Origin: an uncultured Phycisphaerales bacterium
GTDB taxonomy: Bacteria > Planctomycetota > Phycisphaerae > Sedimentisphaerales > Anaerobacaceae
Length of the DNA: 64,000 nucleotides
Direction: 5' to 3'
Assembly (NCBI GenBank): GCA_903857265.1
Contig: CAIODZ010000038.1
Span: forward strand, 1-64,000
Shown here piece by piece: positions 30,129 to 38,164 of this stretch (positions are counted from its first letter, which is position 1; every line of letters starts with the position of its first letter). The notes beneath the pieces were generated by a model. The model was given only the letters and a program-made list of their open reading frames with translations. It was not told the DNA's origin and ran no database searches. The translations under genes and the position numbers were made by a program.

Positions 30129-30152
30129 TTAGGCAATTGCGATTTGTTTTTA

Positions 30153-30187
30153 GGCCGGGTGGTGCATGCCATCCGGCCTTTTTTTAT
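30153..30187 (+). terminator. Rho-independent terminator
   Basis: GGCCGGGTGG-TGCATG-CCATCCGGCC-T7. Confidence 0.85.
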
Positions 30188-30303
30188 TGAAGCGAACAGG
30201 GGGTGTTTTTGTTTCATTTGTTTGTTTTTTGGAACGGGGTTTGATACAATAACAAGTTTGGATTGTCAATGAATTTTGGCATTATAGTTGCGAAGGTATC
30301 TTA

Positions 30304-33168
30304 ATGAGCGAGCAGACGGAAAAGTTCATCAAAATAACCGGTGCGGCGGAGCATAACCTCAAAAATATCAACCTGAGCATCCCCCGCGATAAAATGGTCG
30401 TCATCACGGGTATCTCCGGCTCAGGCAAAAGCTCGCTCGCCTTCGATACCATTTACGCCGAGGGCAGACGCAAATACGTCGAATCGCTAAGCTCCTATGC
30501 GAGGCAATTCTTAGAGCAGATGCAAAAGCCTGCGGTCGGCGAGATAACGGGGCTGCCTCCCACAATCGCGATTGAGCAGCGTAGCGCATCTGCTAATCCT
30601 CGCTCGACGGTTGCGACGACGACGGAGATTTACGATTACTTCCGATTGCTCTTTGCCCGCGTCGGCACACCTCACTGCCGGGTTTGCGGCAAAGAAATTA
30701 CGAGCCAGCATTCGTCCCAGATTGTCGATTGGCTAATCGGCAAACCCAAAGGGACGAAGGTGCAGATTTGCGCACCGCTGATTCGCGGCAAAAAGGGCGA
30801 GCACAAAGACATCTTCGCTTCGATTCAGCGGGAAGGTTTTGTGCGGGTGCGCGTCGATGGTGGAATTTACGATATTCGCGGCACGCCCGTGCTCGATAAA
30901 AATAAAAAGCACGATATCGCCGCCGTCGTTGACCGGCTGGTTATAAATGAGGCGGTGCGAATCCGTTTGGCTGACTCAGTTGAGACCGCCTTGAAACTCG
31001 GCGATGGTGCTATTGTGGTTTTGAGCCAGAAACCCGGCACGGATTCAACTGACAAAGAATGGGAGGAGACAATATACAGCGAAAAATTCGCCTGCCCCCA
31101 GCACCCCGAGGCGTCGCTCGAAGAATTGTCGCCTCGGTTATTCAGCTTCAATAGTCCCTACGGTGCCTGCAAAAGCTGCGATGGCTTAGGAACAATTCTC
31201 GAATTTGACCCGGAACTGATTGTGTCTGATAAAACCAAGTCGCTTGAAAATGGAGCGATTGAGGCCTGGCGCAAAGGCGGCAAGCGGATGAATATTTTTT
31301 ACAACCGCTTAGTCAACCGCTTTTGCAGGGACTTCGGCGTCGATAAATCAGTGCCTTTCGGGAATTTGCCCGAAGAGATTAGACGTCTCCTGATGAACGG
31401 CACGAATAAGGCCGACGAAGACAAATACGGTATATGGTTCGAAGGCGTCATCCCGAACCTGATGCGTAGGTGGAAGGCGACCGAAAGCGAATACGTCAAA
31501 GAAAAATTGCACAGCTATTTCAGCGAACAGCACTGCACCGCGTGCAATGGCGCAAGATTACGCCCCGAAGCAATCGCGGTAACGGTCGGGAACAAAAACA
31601 TTCACGAGCTTTCGTCGATGAGCATCGAAAAGGCGCAGGTGTTTTTCAACAAGCTCAAGCTCGAAAACGAAAAGGCGGTAATAGCCGAACAGATTTTGAA
31701 AGAGATAAAGGCCCGTCTTGGCTTTATGTTCGACGTTGGCCTTGGTTACCTCACGCTTGACCGCAGAAGCGGCACCCTCGCCGGAGGCGAGGCGCAGCGA
31801 ATACGCTTGGCGACCCAGGTAGGCAGCGGCCTTGTCGGCGTTTGCTATGTTCTCGATGAGCCCACAATCGGGCTTCACAAGCGTGATAACGACCGCCTGC
31901 TCGGCATATTGCAGCGGCTTGTCAAGATAGGCAACACCGTCATCGTCGTCGAACACGATGAAGACATTATGCGAAGTGCCGACCATATTATTGATATAGG
32001 CCCCGCAGCCGGCGCTCACGGTGGCGAGCTGGTGGTCGAAGGCAAATTACAGGACATCATAAATTGCACAAGGTCGCTTACGGGCGATTACCTCGGAGGC
32101 AGGAAGCGAATAGGCCTCGGTTCGAGAAGACGCAAATACAATCTTCGCAAATGCGTCGAGGTAAGGGGTGCTGCCGAGCATAACCTCAAGGATATCGACG
32201 TCAAATTCCCCCTCGGCATTTTCGTCTGCGTTACAGGCGTTTCCGGCTCAGGCAAAAGCACCCTCGTAAACCAGGTCCTTTTGGCCGCGTTGCGCCGTCG
32301 CCTCTATGGCTCTCGCGAGCATCCGGGCAAACACAAAAGCATCCTCGGCATAACCCAAATTGACAAGGTTATCCAGATTGACCAGTCGCCCATCGGCAAA
32401 ACCCCCCGCAGCAACCCCGCGACCTATACCGGCGCACTCGATGAGATTCGTAAGCTCTTCGCCAAGACCCGCGAGGCCAAGATTCGCGGCTACAAGCCGG
32501 GCCGTTTCAGCTTCAACACCAAAGGCGGCCGCTGCGAATACTGCAAGGGCCAGGGTACAATGATTATTGAGATGCACTTCCTTCCGGATGTGTATGTTAC
32601 CTGCCAGCAATGCAAGGGCAAAAGATATAACCCGGAGACGCTCGAAGTTACTTATAAGGGTAAAAATATAGCCGACGTCCTCGATATGCGGATTGAGGAG
32701 TCGCTTGAGTTTTTCGCGAATTTCCCGACGGTCATCCGCCTATTGAAAATGCTCAACGACGTCGGCCTTGGATATATCAAACTGGGTCAGGCGTCAACAA
32801 CGCTGTCAGGTGGCGAAGCCCAGCGGGTGAAACTCGCGGCGGAACTGGGCAAGGCCGCCACGGGGCATACGCTGTATGTTCTCGATGAGCCGACAACAGG
32901 GCTGCACTTTGCCGATATTCACAATCTGCTCAGCGTCCTGCAGCGGCTTGTTGATTTGGGCAATACCGTGGTCGTTATCGAGCATAACCTCGACGTGGTA
33001 AAGCTTGCGGATTACATAATCGACCTTGGCCCTGAAGGCGGCGAAAGGGGCGGAATGGTTGTCGCGACGGGAACGCCTGAGGAAATTACCAAAAACGAGC
33101 TTAGCTATACGGGCAAATACCTCCGCAAAAAACTCGAAGAGGATGCGAAAGCGGAAGAGAGTAATTAG
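30304..33168 (+). CDS. uvrA: UvrABC system protein A
   Basis: Two ABC ATPase modules, GISGSGKSSLAFDTIYAEGRRKYVESLSSYARQFL, zinc-finger CxxC pairs. Confidence 0.98.
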   Translation: MSEQTEKFIKITGAAEHNLKNINLSIPRDKMVVITGISGSGKSSLAFDTIYAEGRRKYVESLSSYARQFLEQMQKPAVGEITGLPPTIAIEQRSASANPRSTVATTTEIYDYFRLLFARVGTPHCRVCGKEITSQHSSQIVDWLIGKPKGTKVQICAPLIRGKKGEHKDIFASIQREGFVRVRVDGGIYDIRGTPVLDKNKKHDIAAVVDRLVINEAVRIRLADSVETALKLGDGAIVVLSQKPGTDSTDKEWEETIYSEKFACPQHPEASLEELSPRLFSFNSPYGACKSCDGLGTILEFDPELIVSDKTKSLENGAIEAWRKGGKRMNIFYNRLVNRFCRDFGVDKSVPFGNLPEEIRRLLMNGTNKADEDKYGIWFEGVIPNLMRRWKATESEYVKEKLHSYFSEQHCTACNGARLRPEAIAVTVGNKNIHELSSMSIEKAQVFFNKLKLENEKAVIAEQILKEIKARLGFMFDVGLGYLTLDRRSGTLAGGEAQRIRLATQVGSGLVGVCYVLDEPTIGLHKRDNDRLLGILQRLVKIGNTVIVVEHDEDIMRSADHIIDIGPAAGAHGGELVVEGKLQDIINCTRSLTGDYLGGRKRIGLGSRRRKYNLRKCVEVRGAAEHNLKDIDVKFPLGIFVCVTGVSGSGKSTLVNQVLLAALRRRLYGSREHPGKHKSILGITQIDKVIQIDQSPIGKTPRSNPATYTGALDEIRKLFAKTREAKIRGYKPGRFSFNTKGGRCEYCKGQGTMIIEMHFLPDVYVTCQQCKGKRYNPETLEVTYKGKNIADVLDMRIEESLEFFANFPTVIRLLKMLNDVGLGYIKLGQASTTLSGGEAQRVKLAAELGKAATGHTLYVLDEPTTGLHFADIHNLLSVLQRLVDLGNTVVVIEHNLDVVKLADYIIDLGPEGGERGGMVVATGTPEEITKNELSYTGKYLRKKLEEDAKAEESN

Positions 33169-33253
33169 TTTTGAGTTTTGAGTGTTGAGTTTTTAGTTGT
33201 GGATTCGCTGCGCGATAGTGATTTAAAGATGCTTTTTAATAAGGAATGAGGTA

Positions 33254-34345
33254 ATGGTGGTAAAGACGTTAAAATGGGCTGGGGGTATCGACGGCTGTCT
33301 GGAGATAATCGACCAGAGGAAGCTGCCTGGGGAATATAAAATCATTCGCTGCGCCAGTGTTAAGCAGTTATATGATGCGATAAAGACGCTGGCGGTTCGG
33401 GGAGCGCCGGCAATCGGGGTAGCAGGGGGGTATGGGGCGGTTTTAAGCTTGCAGGGCATATCGGCAAAAACATCGCTGAAACAATCGCTTGCCATTTTGA
33501 AACGGGATTGCGAATACTTAGCGAGCAGCAGACCTACGGCTGCAAATTTGCGATGGGCGATTGAACGAATTATAAAATGCGCGGGAAAAAATGCAGGAAA
33601 GACAATATATGAGCTTCGCAAAGCGGTTTTGAAAGAGGCCAATGATATTTGCCGGGAAGATATCGAGATGTGCCGCAAAATCGGCGCCAATGGCGCCAGA
33701 TTCATTAAAAATGGGATGGGGATATTGACGCATTGCAACGCGGGGGCATTAGCGACGGCTGGTCAGGGGACGGCCGTTTCGGTTCTGTATGAGGCGAAAA
33801 AACGAGGCAAAAAGTTCAGAGTATATGTCGATGAGACGAGGCCCTTGTTGCAGGGGGCGAGATTGACCGCCTGGGAATTGAAACGTGCCAGAATTGATAC
33901 GACGGTCATCTGCGATAATATGGCTGCTGCTTTGATGAGGGATGGCAAAATCGATATGGTCATCACCGGCGCGGACAGAATCGCAGCCAACGGCGACGCA
34001 GCCAACAAAACAGGTACTTATGGTTTAAGCGTTCTGGCGAAAGCGCACGGGATACCGTTTTATATCGCTGCGCCATCGAGCACTTTTGATTTGAAAACAA
34101 AGACGGGTAAAGACATACCTATTGAGCAGAGGTCATCGGATGAGATTCGCTTCTTGTGGCACGGGCTTCCAGCCCGTGAAAACACGGCCAAGATGGCCGT
34201 GCTACAAATAGTGCCCGATGGCGTTGATATTTATAATCCAGCGTTTGATGTTACGCCCGCCCAGAACATCACGGCGATTATCACCGAAAGAGGAGTGATT
34301 GAGAAGCCGAATGGCCACAGAGTGAAAAAGCATTTTACGTTATAG
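33254..34345 (+). CDS. mtnA: S-methyl-5-thioribose-1-phosphate isomerase with in-frame palindromic insertion
   Basis: AVRGAPAIGVAGGYG, THCNAGALATAGQGTAVSVLYEA, VITGADRIAANGDAANKTGTYGLSVLAKAHGIPFYIAAP, NPAFDVTP. Confidence 0.96.
   Translation: MVVKTLKWAGGIDGCLEIIDQRKLPGEYKIIRCASVKQLYDAIKTLAVRGAPAIGVAGGYGAVLSLQGISAKTSLKQSLAILKRDCEYLASSRPTAANLRWAIERIIKCAGKNAGKTIYELRKAVLKEANDICREDIEMCRKIGANGARFIKNGMGILTHCNAGALATAGQGTAVSVLYEAKKRGKKFRVYVDETRPLLQGARLTAWELKRARIDTTVICDNMAAALMRDGKIDMVITGADRIAANGDAANKTGTYGLSVLAKAHGIPFYIAAPSSTFDLKTKTGKDIPIEQRSSDEIRFLWHGLPARENTAKMAVLQIVPDGVDIYNPAFDVTPAQNITAIITERGVIEKPNGHRVKKHFTL
34155..34206 (+). repeat. Double-palindrome element inside mtnA
   Basis: TGTGG-CACGGGCT-TCC-AGCCCGTG-AAAA-CACGGCCA-AGA-TGGCCGTG-CTACA; two perfect 8-bp stems plus outer inverted ends. 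Confidence 0.8.
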
Positions 34346-34500
34346 CCACCCGCAAACCTTAACGGATATTTTAAAATTGTTTTTTGTCAGGCATAATTGC
34401 TTATCGCTCCCGTTTTGTAGCTCGAATTTGTTCGTTGACATTAGAACAGGCGGTTCGTATTCTGGACAACGAAATCAGTAAACGGAGATTTGAAATCAAA

Positions 34501-35517
34501 ATGGCAAATCAAAACTCAAAAAACGAGGATCAACAACGACGGTTTGACCCCGAACTTCTAAAAAAAGGGTTGCGATGTGACCTTGACCAGTACGAGATGC
34601 TCAAACGCTGTTCTGAGAAAAACGATGTGACAGAGTGGAACGATTGGGTTCATAAGCATGAGGCAGAAGAAATTCTTTTGGAGGGTGCGAATCTTTTACA
34701 ATCTCACCTCAAAGGAGTATTGTTTTGGGGTGCTCATTTGAAAAGAGTAGACCTCGGTGCTGCAAATATAGAAGATGCCAATCTTTCTTGGGCTCATATT
34801 GAAGATGCAGACTTGACTTGCGCGAGACTTAAAGGCGCCCATCTTATGAATACGCACTTGGAACATAGTCATCTCGGGGCAGCCAATTTAGAGAAGGCGA
34901 CGATGATGTGGGCTTATTTGCAAGGAACTGAGTTTTACCAAAGCAATCTTCAAGGAACACGGTCCCATCGGTCCATTGTCAATAGTGAGACTTCATTTTG
35001 GCAGTGTCAGATTGATTCGCATACGGATTTCCGAGGGACTGTTCTGTCTGGCGCACAGGTAGATGTAGCCACGAAACAACTTTTGGAATATAACGAAAGG
35101 CGGATGAATTGGGAGGAGTGGTATAAGCAGAATAAGATTTTGAAATGGCCGGTTTGGTTATTCTGGCAGATGAGTGATTATGGAATATCAACATTGAGAA
35201 TAATCGCGTGGTTTTTCGGACTTGCTTTTATGTTTGCACTTATCTATCGGAGTTGGCCAGGACTTGTTATGGTAAGAGGCGGGGCTGACCATTTGAGGGG
35301 CTTTGTTCATGCTTTGTATTTTTCGGTGGTAACGATGACGACTGTGGGGTTTGGTGATATAGCGGCTAATCCTGACAGTCATTGCGGACAGATACTTTTA
35401 ATGATACAGGTAGTTTTGGGATATGTTCTTTTAGGTGCTTTGGTGACGCGGTTTGCGGTATTGTTTACAGCTGGCGGCCCGGCAGGAAAATTTGCAGATA
35501 CGAGTATTGAGAAATGA
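34501..35517 (+). CDS. Pentapeptide-repeat protein fused to two-TM potassium-channel domain
   Basis: Pentapeptide tracts (LKRVDLGAANIEDANLSWAHIEDADLTCARLKGAHL) then two TMs around TMTTVGFGDIAANP selectivity filter. Confidence 0.85.
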   Translation: MANQNSKNEDQQRRFDPELLKKGLRCDLDQYEMLKRCSEKNDVTEWNDWVHKHEAEEILLEGANLLQSHLKGVLFWGAHLKRVDLGAANIEDANLSWAHIEDADLTCARLKGAHLMNTHLEHSHLGAANLEKATMMWAYLQGTEFYQSNLQGTRSHRSIVNSETSFWQCQIDSHTDFRGTVLSGAQVDVATKQLLEYNERRMNWEEWYKQNKILKWPVWLFWQMSDYGISTLRIIAWFFGLAFMFALIYRSWPGLVMVRGGADHLRGFVHALYFSVVTMTTVGFGDIAANPDSHCGQILLMIQVVLGYVLLGALVTRFAVLFTAGGPAGKFADTSIEK

Positions 35518-35673
35518 CCACTGCAAGTATGCACCCCGGCTGACAAAACCTGCGGAACTTGCGCAATCAGCGTCTAAATATCCTTCGTGCCCCTTCTTTT
35601 CTTCGTGGTAAACCCCTTAAATACAAGCACTTATAACGACCTTAGATATTTTTTAGAAAAAGTTGTATTTTGC

Positions 35674-35701
35674 TTGACTTGCAAGCGTTGTTTGGTAAAA
35701 T
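35674..35701 (+). promoter_or_regulatory. Sigma70-like promoter
   Basis: TTGACT-16 bp-TAAAAT. Confidence 0.5.
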
Positions 35702-35710
35702 TCTAACTCG

Positions 35711-35793
35711 CTGGGTCAGGAGCCCGGCGTAGTAGCACAGCAGTGCAAGCATATCGGGATAGAAATCCCAAGTTTAGCGCCTTGTGCGCAAGG
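35711..35793 (+). ncRNA. Candidate structured 5' leader of HNH-AP2 gene
   Basis: Successive hairpins CTGGG/CCCGG, GCAC-AGCA-GTGC, GGGAT-AGAA-ATCCC, CCTTG-TGCG-CAAGG. Confidence 0.3.
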
Positions 35794-35859
35794 TAAATCA
35801 AATTGTGTTTTGTTGTTTGAAACTTGAAATTTGGGATTTCTTTGAATGGAGGAATAAGT

Positions 35860-36453
35860 ATGTCTGCACAACTAACAATAAAGATACCTGTCTGGCTGGA
35901 TTTTATTTTCACCTGTCCACTGCTCACCTATCGCCTGCTCCGTTACGGTTATGCGTTTCGCAGGATTTATCTGGGCGAAGGGGAATGGACGACAGTCGAG
36001 CTGGCGGATTTCTACCGCCTCGGCCATTTCAAATGGCGCGTCGAAGGAAACGGAAAAAAAATATATGCTGTCAGGGACGTCAAAACCGCCCCCGGCCTGA
36101 CAAAACTGTTGAGTTTGCACAGGGAAATAATGAATCAGCCAAAGGGCTTTCTTGTTGACCATAAAAATTGCAATCCCCTCGATAATCGAAAAACCAATCT
36201 CCGTTTGGCCACGCCATCGCAAAATATGCAAAACAAGAAAAAGAGAAAAAATACCTCATCACGCTTCATCGGCGTTAGTTTTCATAAAAGATTTAAAAAA
36301 TGGCAATCCTCCATTCACTTTGAGGGTAAAAAAATAGCATTGGGCTATTTTCATAATGAAATCGATGCCGCAAAAGCCCGCGACAAAGCGGCGAAAAAAT
36401 ATCACGGGGAATTTGCACGACTGAACTTCCCAGAATCAGCGTTCAGCGTATAG
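35860..36453 (+). CDS. HNH endonuclease with AP2/ERF-type DNA-binding domain
   Basis: LVDHKNCNPLDNRKTNLRLATPSQNMQN (HNH) and SSRFIGVSFHKRFKKWQSSIHFEGKKIALGYFHNEIDAAKARDKAAKKYHGEFARLNFP (AP2). Confidence 0.92.
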   Translation: MSAQLTIKIPVWLDFIFTCPLLTYRLLRYGYAFRRIYLGEGEWTTVELADFYRLGHFKWRVEGNGKKIYAVRDVKTAPGLTKLLSLHREIMNQPKGFLVDHKNCNPLDNRKTNLRLATPSQNMQNKKKRKNTSSRFIGVSFHKRFKKWQSSIHFEGKKIALGYFHNEIDAAKARDKAAKKYHGEFARLNFPESAFSV

Positions 36454-36463
36454 CGTGCAGCGT

Positions 36464-37570
36464 TCAGCCGTTTAAGATTTTCATCATGGCTTGCAATTTG
36501 CGTTTATTAAGGGATGGGCCGGTGGGGAGGTGGATTAATCGTTCAATCGTGCCTTCGGCCCTCGGGCAGTAGCCAAGGCGGTAATCAACTTTGGCGAGGT
36601 CGGCATCACTGAGCGGATGGACGGGGCTTGTATACCAGCCCGCGATGTCGAGGCCTCGAATGCCTGCGCGATGGACGATTTCCCACTTCTTATATACACG
36701 CAATGGGTATCTCATCATTGTGATATTTGCCTGGGGTTCAATGGGCCAAAGGGACAGGCCCGCGTCGCTGAAATACTCCTCTATCATCGCGGTATTTTGA
36801 AGGCGAATCTGGTGCAATTCGGGCCAGCTTTCGATTTGTTTCAATCCTGCTTTTGCCTTGGTATCTCCAGCCAATCGGGGGTATCCCGCGGAGGAGGGAA
36901 AATCGTTTTTCAGAAAAGATTTCCCGCTGGAATGTAACATACTGCGAAGCCGGGAGTAGTTATATCCGAGGTAGCAATCGAGGCGCGACTGACTGAGGGG
37001 GTGATATGCTCGCTGAAGGGAAGGCAAAATAAACTCCAATTTTTTGGGTGCGGGCGCGGCGAACCGCTTGATTTGGCGGTCAACTTTTTCGAGGAGCGTG
37101 CTTGAATTGACGGTCAACATTCCTCCCTGGCCCACGGCTCCTTCGCCCCATTTGCCTAATTTCTGATTGTTCCACGTGCAAGCAAGCGAGTGGGCGCAAT
37201 CTTCGATAATTTTTGCACCGATTTTATTGCAGGCGGCCAGATTCTGCTCGAATCGCCCGGGGTTGCCAAAGGTATGCTGTAAAATCACAACTTTGAGAGA
37301 GCCGGCATCTTGTATCAAGATTTCATGCGGGTCAATGCAGAGGTATTCATCAATGTCGAGATATACGGGGATTGCTTCGCAAACTTTAATGGCTTCTACG
37401 ACAGCGAGACAGGTAAAGGCGCAGACGCCTACTTTGTCACCGGGATTTACATCGAGGGCTTTGAGCAATATGAACAACGCGTGCCTGCCGAGGGAAAAGG
37501 CGCGGGCAGCCGGGGCGTCTGCGAACCGCGAGAATGCTTCTTCGTATTCGTGTCTAAAATTTTTAGTCAA
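36464..37570 (-). CDS. DegT/DnrJ/EryC1/StrS-family protein lacking the PLP-lysine segment
   Basis: GDKVGVCAFTCLAVVEAIKVCEAIPVYLDID...IEDCAHSLACTW...GKWGEGAVGQGGMLTVNS. Confidence 0.8.
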   Translation of the reverse strand: MTKNFRHEYEEAFSRFADAPAARAFSLGRHALFILLKALDVNPGDKVGVCAFTCLAVVEAIKVCEAIPVYLDIDEYLCIDPHEILIQDAGSLKVVILQHTFGNPGRFEQNLAACNKIGAKIIEDCAHSLACTWNNQKLGKWGEGAVGQGGMLTVNSSTLLEKVDRQIKRFAAPAPKKLEFILPSLQRAYHPLSQSRLDCYLGYNYSRLRSMLHSSGKSFLKNDFPSSAGYPRLAGDTKAKAGLKQIESWPELHQIRLQNTAMIEEYFSDAGLSLWPIEPQANITMMRYPLRVYKKWEIVHRAGIRGLDIAGWYTSPVHPLSDADLAKVDYRLGYCPRAEGTIERLIHLPTGPSLNKRKLQAMMKILNG

Positions 37571-37832
37571 CCGCTATGACTTCTTTGACCTGTGGGACTT
37601 TTTCTTTGAGGAGCCGTTCGATTCCCATTTTGAGGGTCATTCTTGCGCCCGGGCAGCCGGAGCAGGCGCCCTGAAGGCGTACCTTGACTGTTTTGCCATT
37701 TTCGGTGGCGACGAGTTCGACGTCACCGCCGTGGCTTTGAAGATTCGGCCTGATGGCTTCGATTATCGCTTTGACCTTCGTGTCGAAGGTGTCCTGTGTT
37801 TTATCGTGGTTGCAGCCGCATTGTTCGCACAT
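37563..37832 (-). CDS. NifU-like C-terminal domain Fe-S scaffold protein
   Basis: IRPNLQSHGGDVELV...VKVRLQGACSGCPGARMTLKMGIERLL. Confidence 0.93.
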   Translation of the reverse strand: MCEQCGCNHDKTQDTFDTKVKAIIEAIRPNLQSHGGDVELVATENGKTVKVRLQGACSGCPGARMTLKMGIERLLKEKVPQVKEVIAVD

Positions 37833-37969
37833 AGTTGGTCTCCAAATTTCATTAAAGGTAGGGTGTTATTATAGCTCTATTTATTGTTCTGCACACATAA
37901 TTTATACGAATTTCGAGGGCGGCAGGGGGTGTAATTTGTGATAATGGTGCGAAAATTTGCCGAAAACAA

Positions 37970-37998
37970 TTGACAGGGTAGCCCATAAGGGCTACAAT
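37970..37998 (+). promoter_or_regulatory. Sigma70 promoter of the ilv region with inverted repeat in its spacer
   Basis: TTGACA-17 bp-TACAAT; GTAGCCC-ATAA-GGGCTAC at 37978-37995. Confidence 0.75.
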
Positions 37999-38164
37999 TG
38001 AGCAGAATTACGGGATTATAGCAGGGCTATGAACTTTGTGTGGGCGGGTCGTTGCTGTGGTGGTAACGACTGGCCTGACAAAAGAGGCCCGAAAAGCTGT
38101 AATCGCTGGAATCTTGCGTCCGTCATGGTTGAAAAGCCATGCCGAGACAGGAAAGGAGTATGTA

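Noticed and set aside
35705-36453. HNH gene with upstream structured RNA as an IscB/omega-RNA (HEARO) system
   Set aside because: The protein is an AP2-type HNH of about 198 aa without RuvC segments, so it is not IscB; the leader has no recognised omega-RNA features
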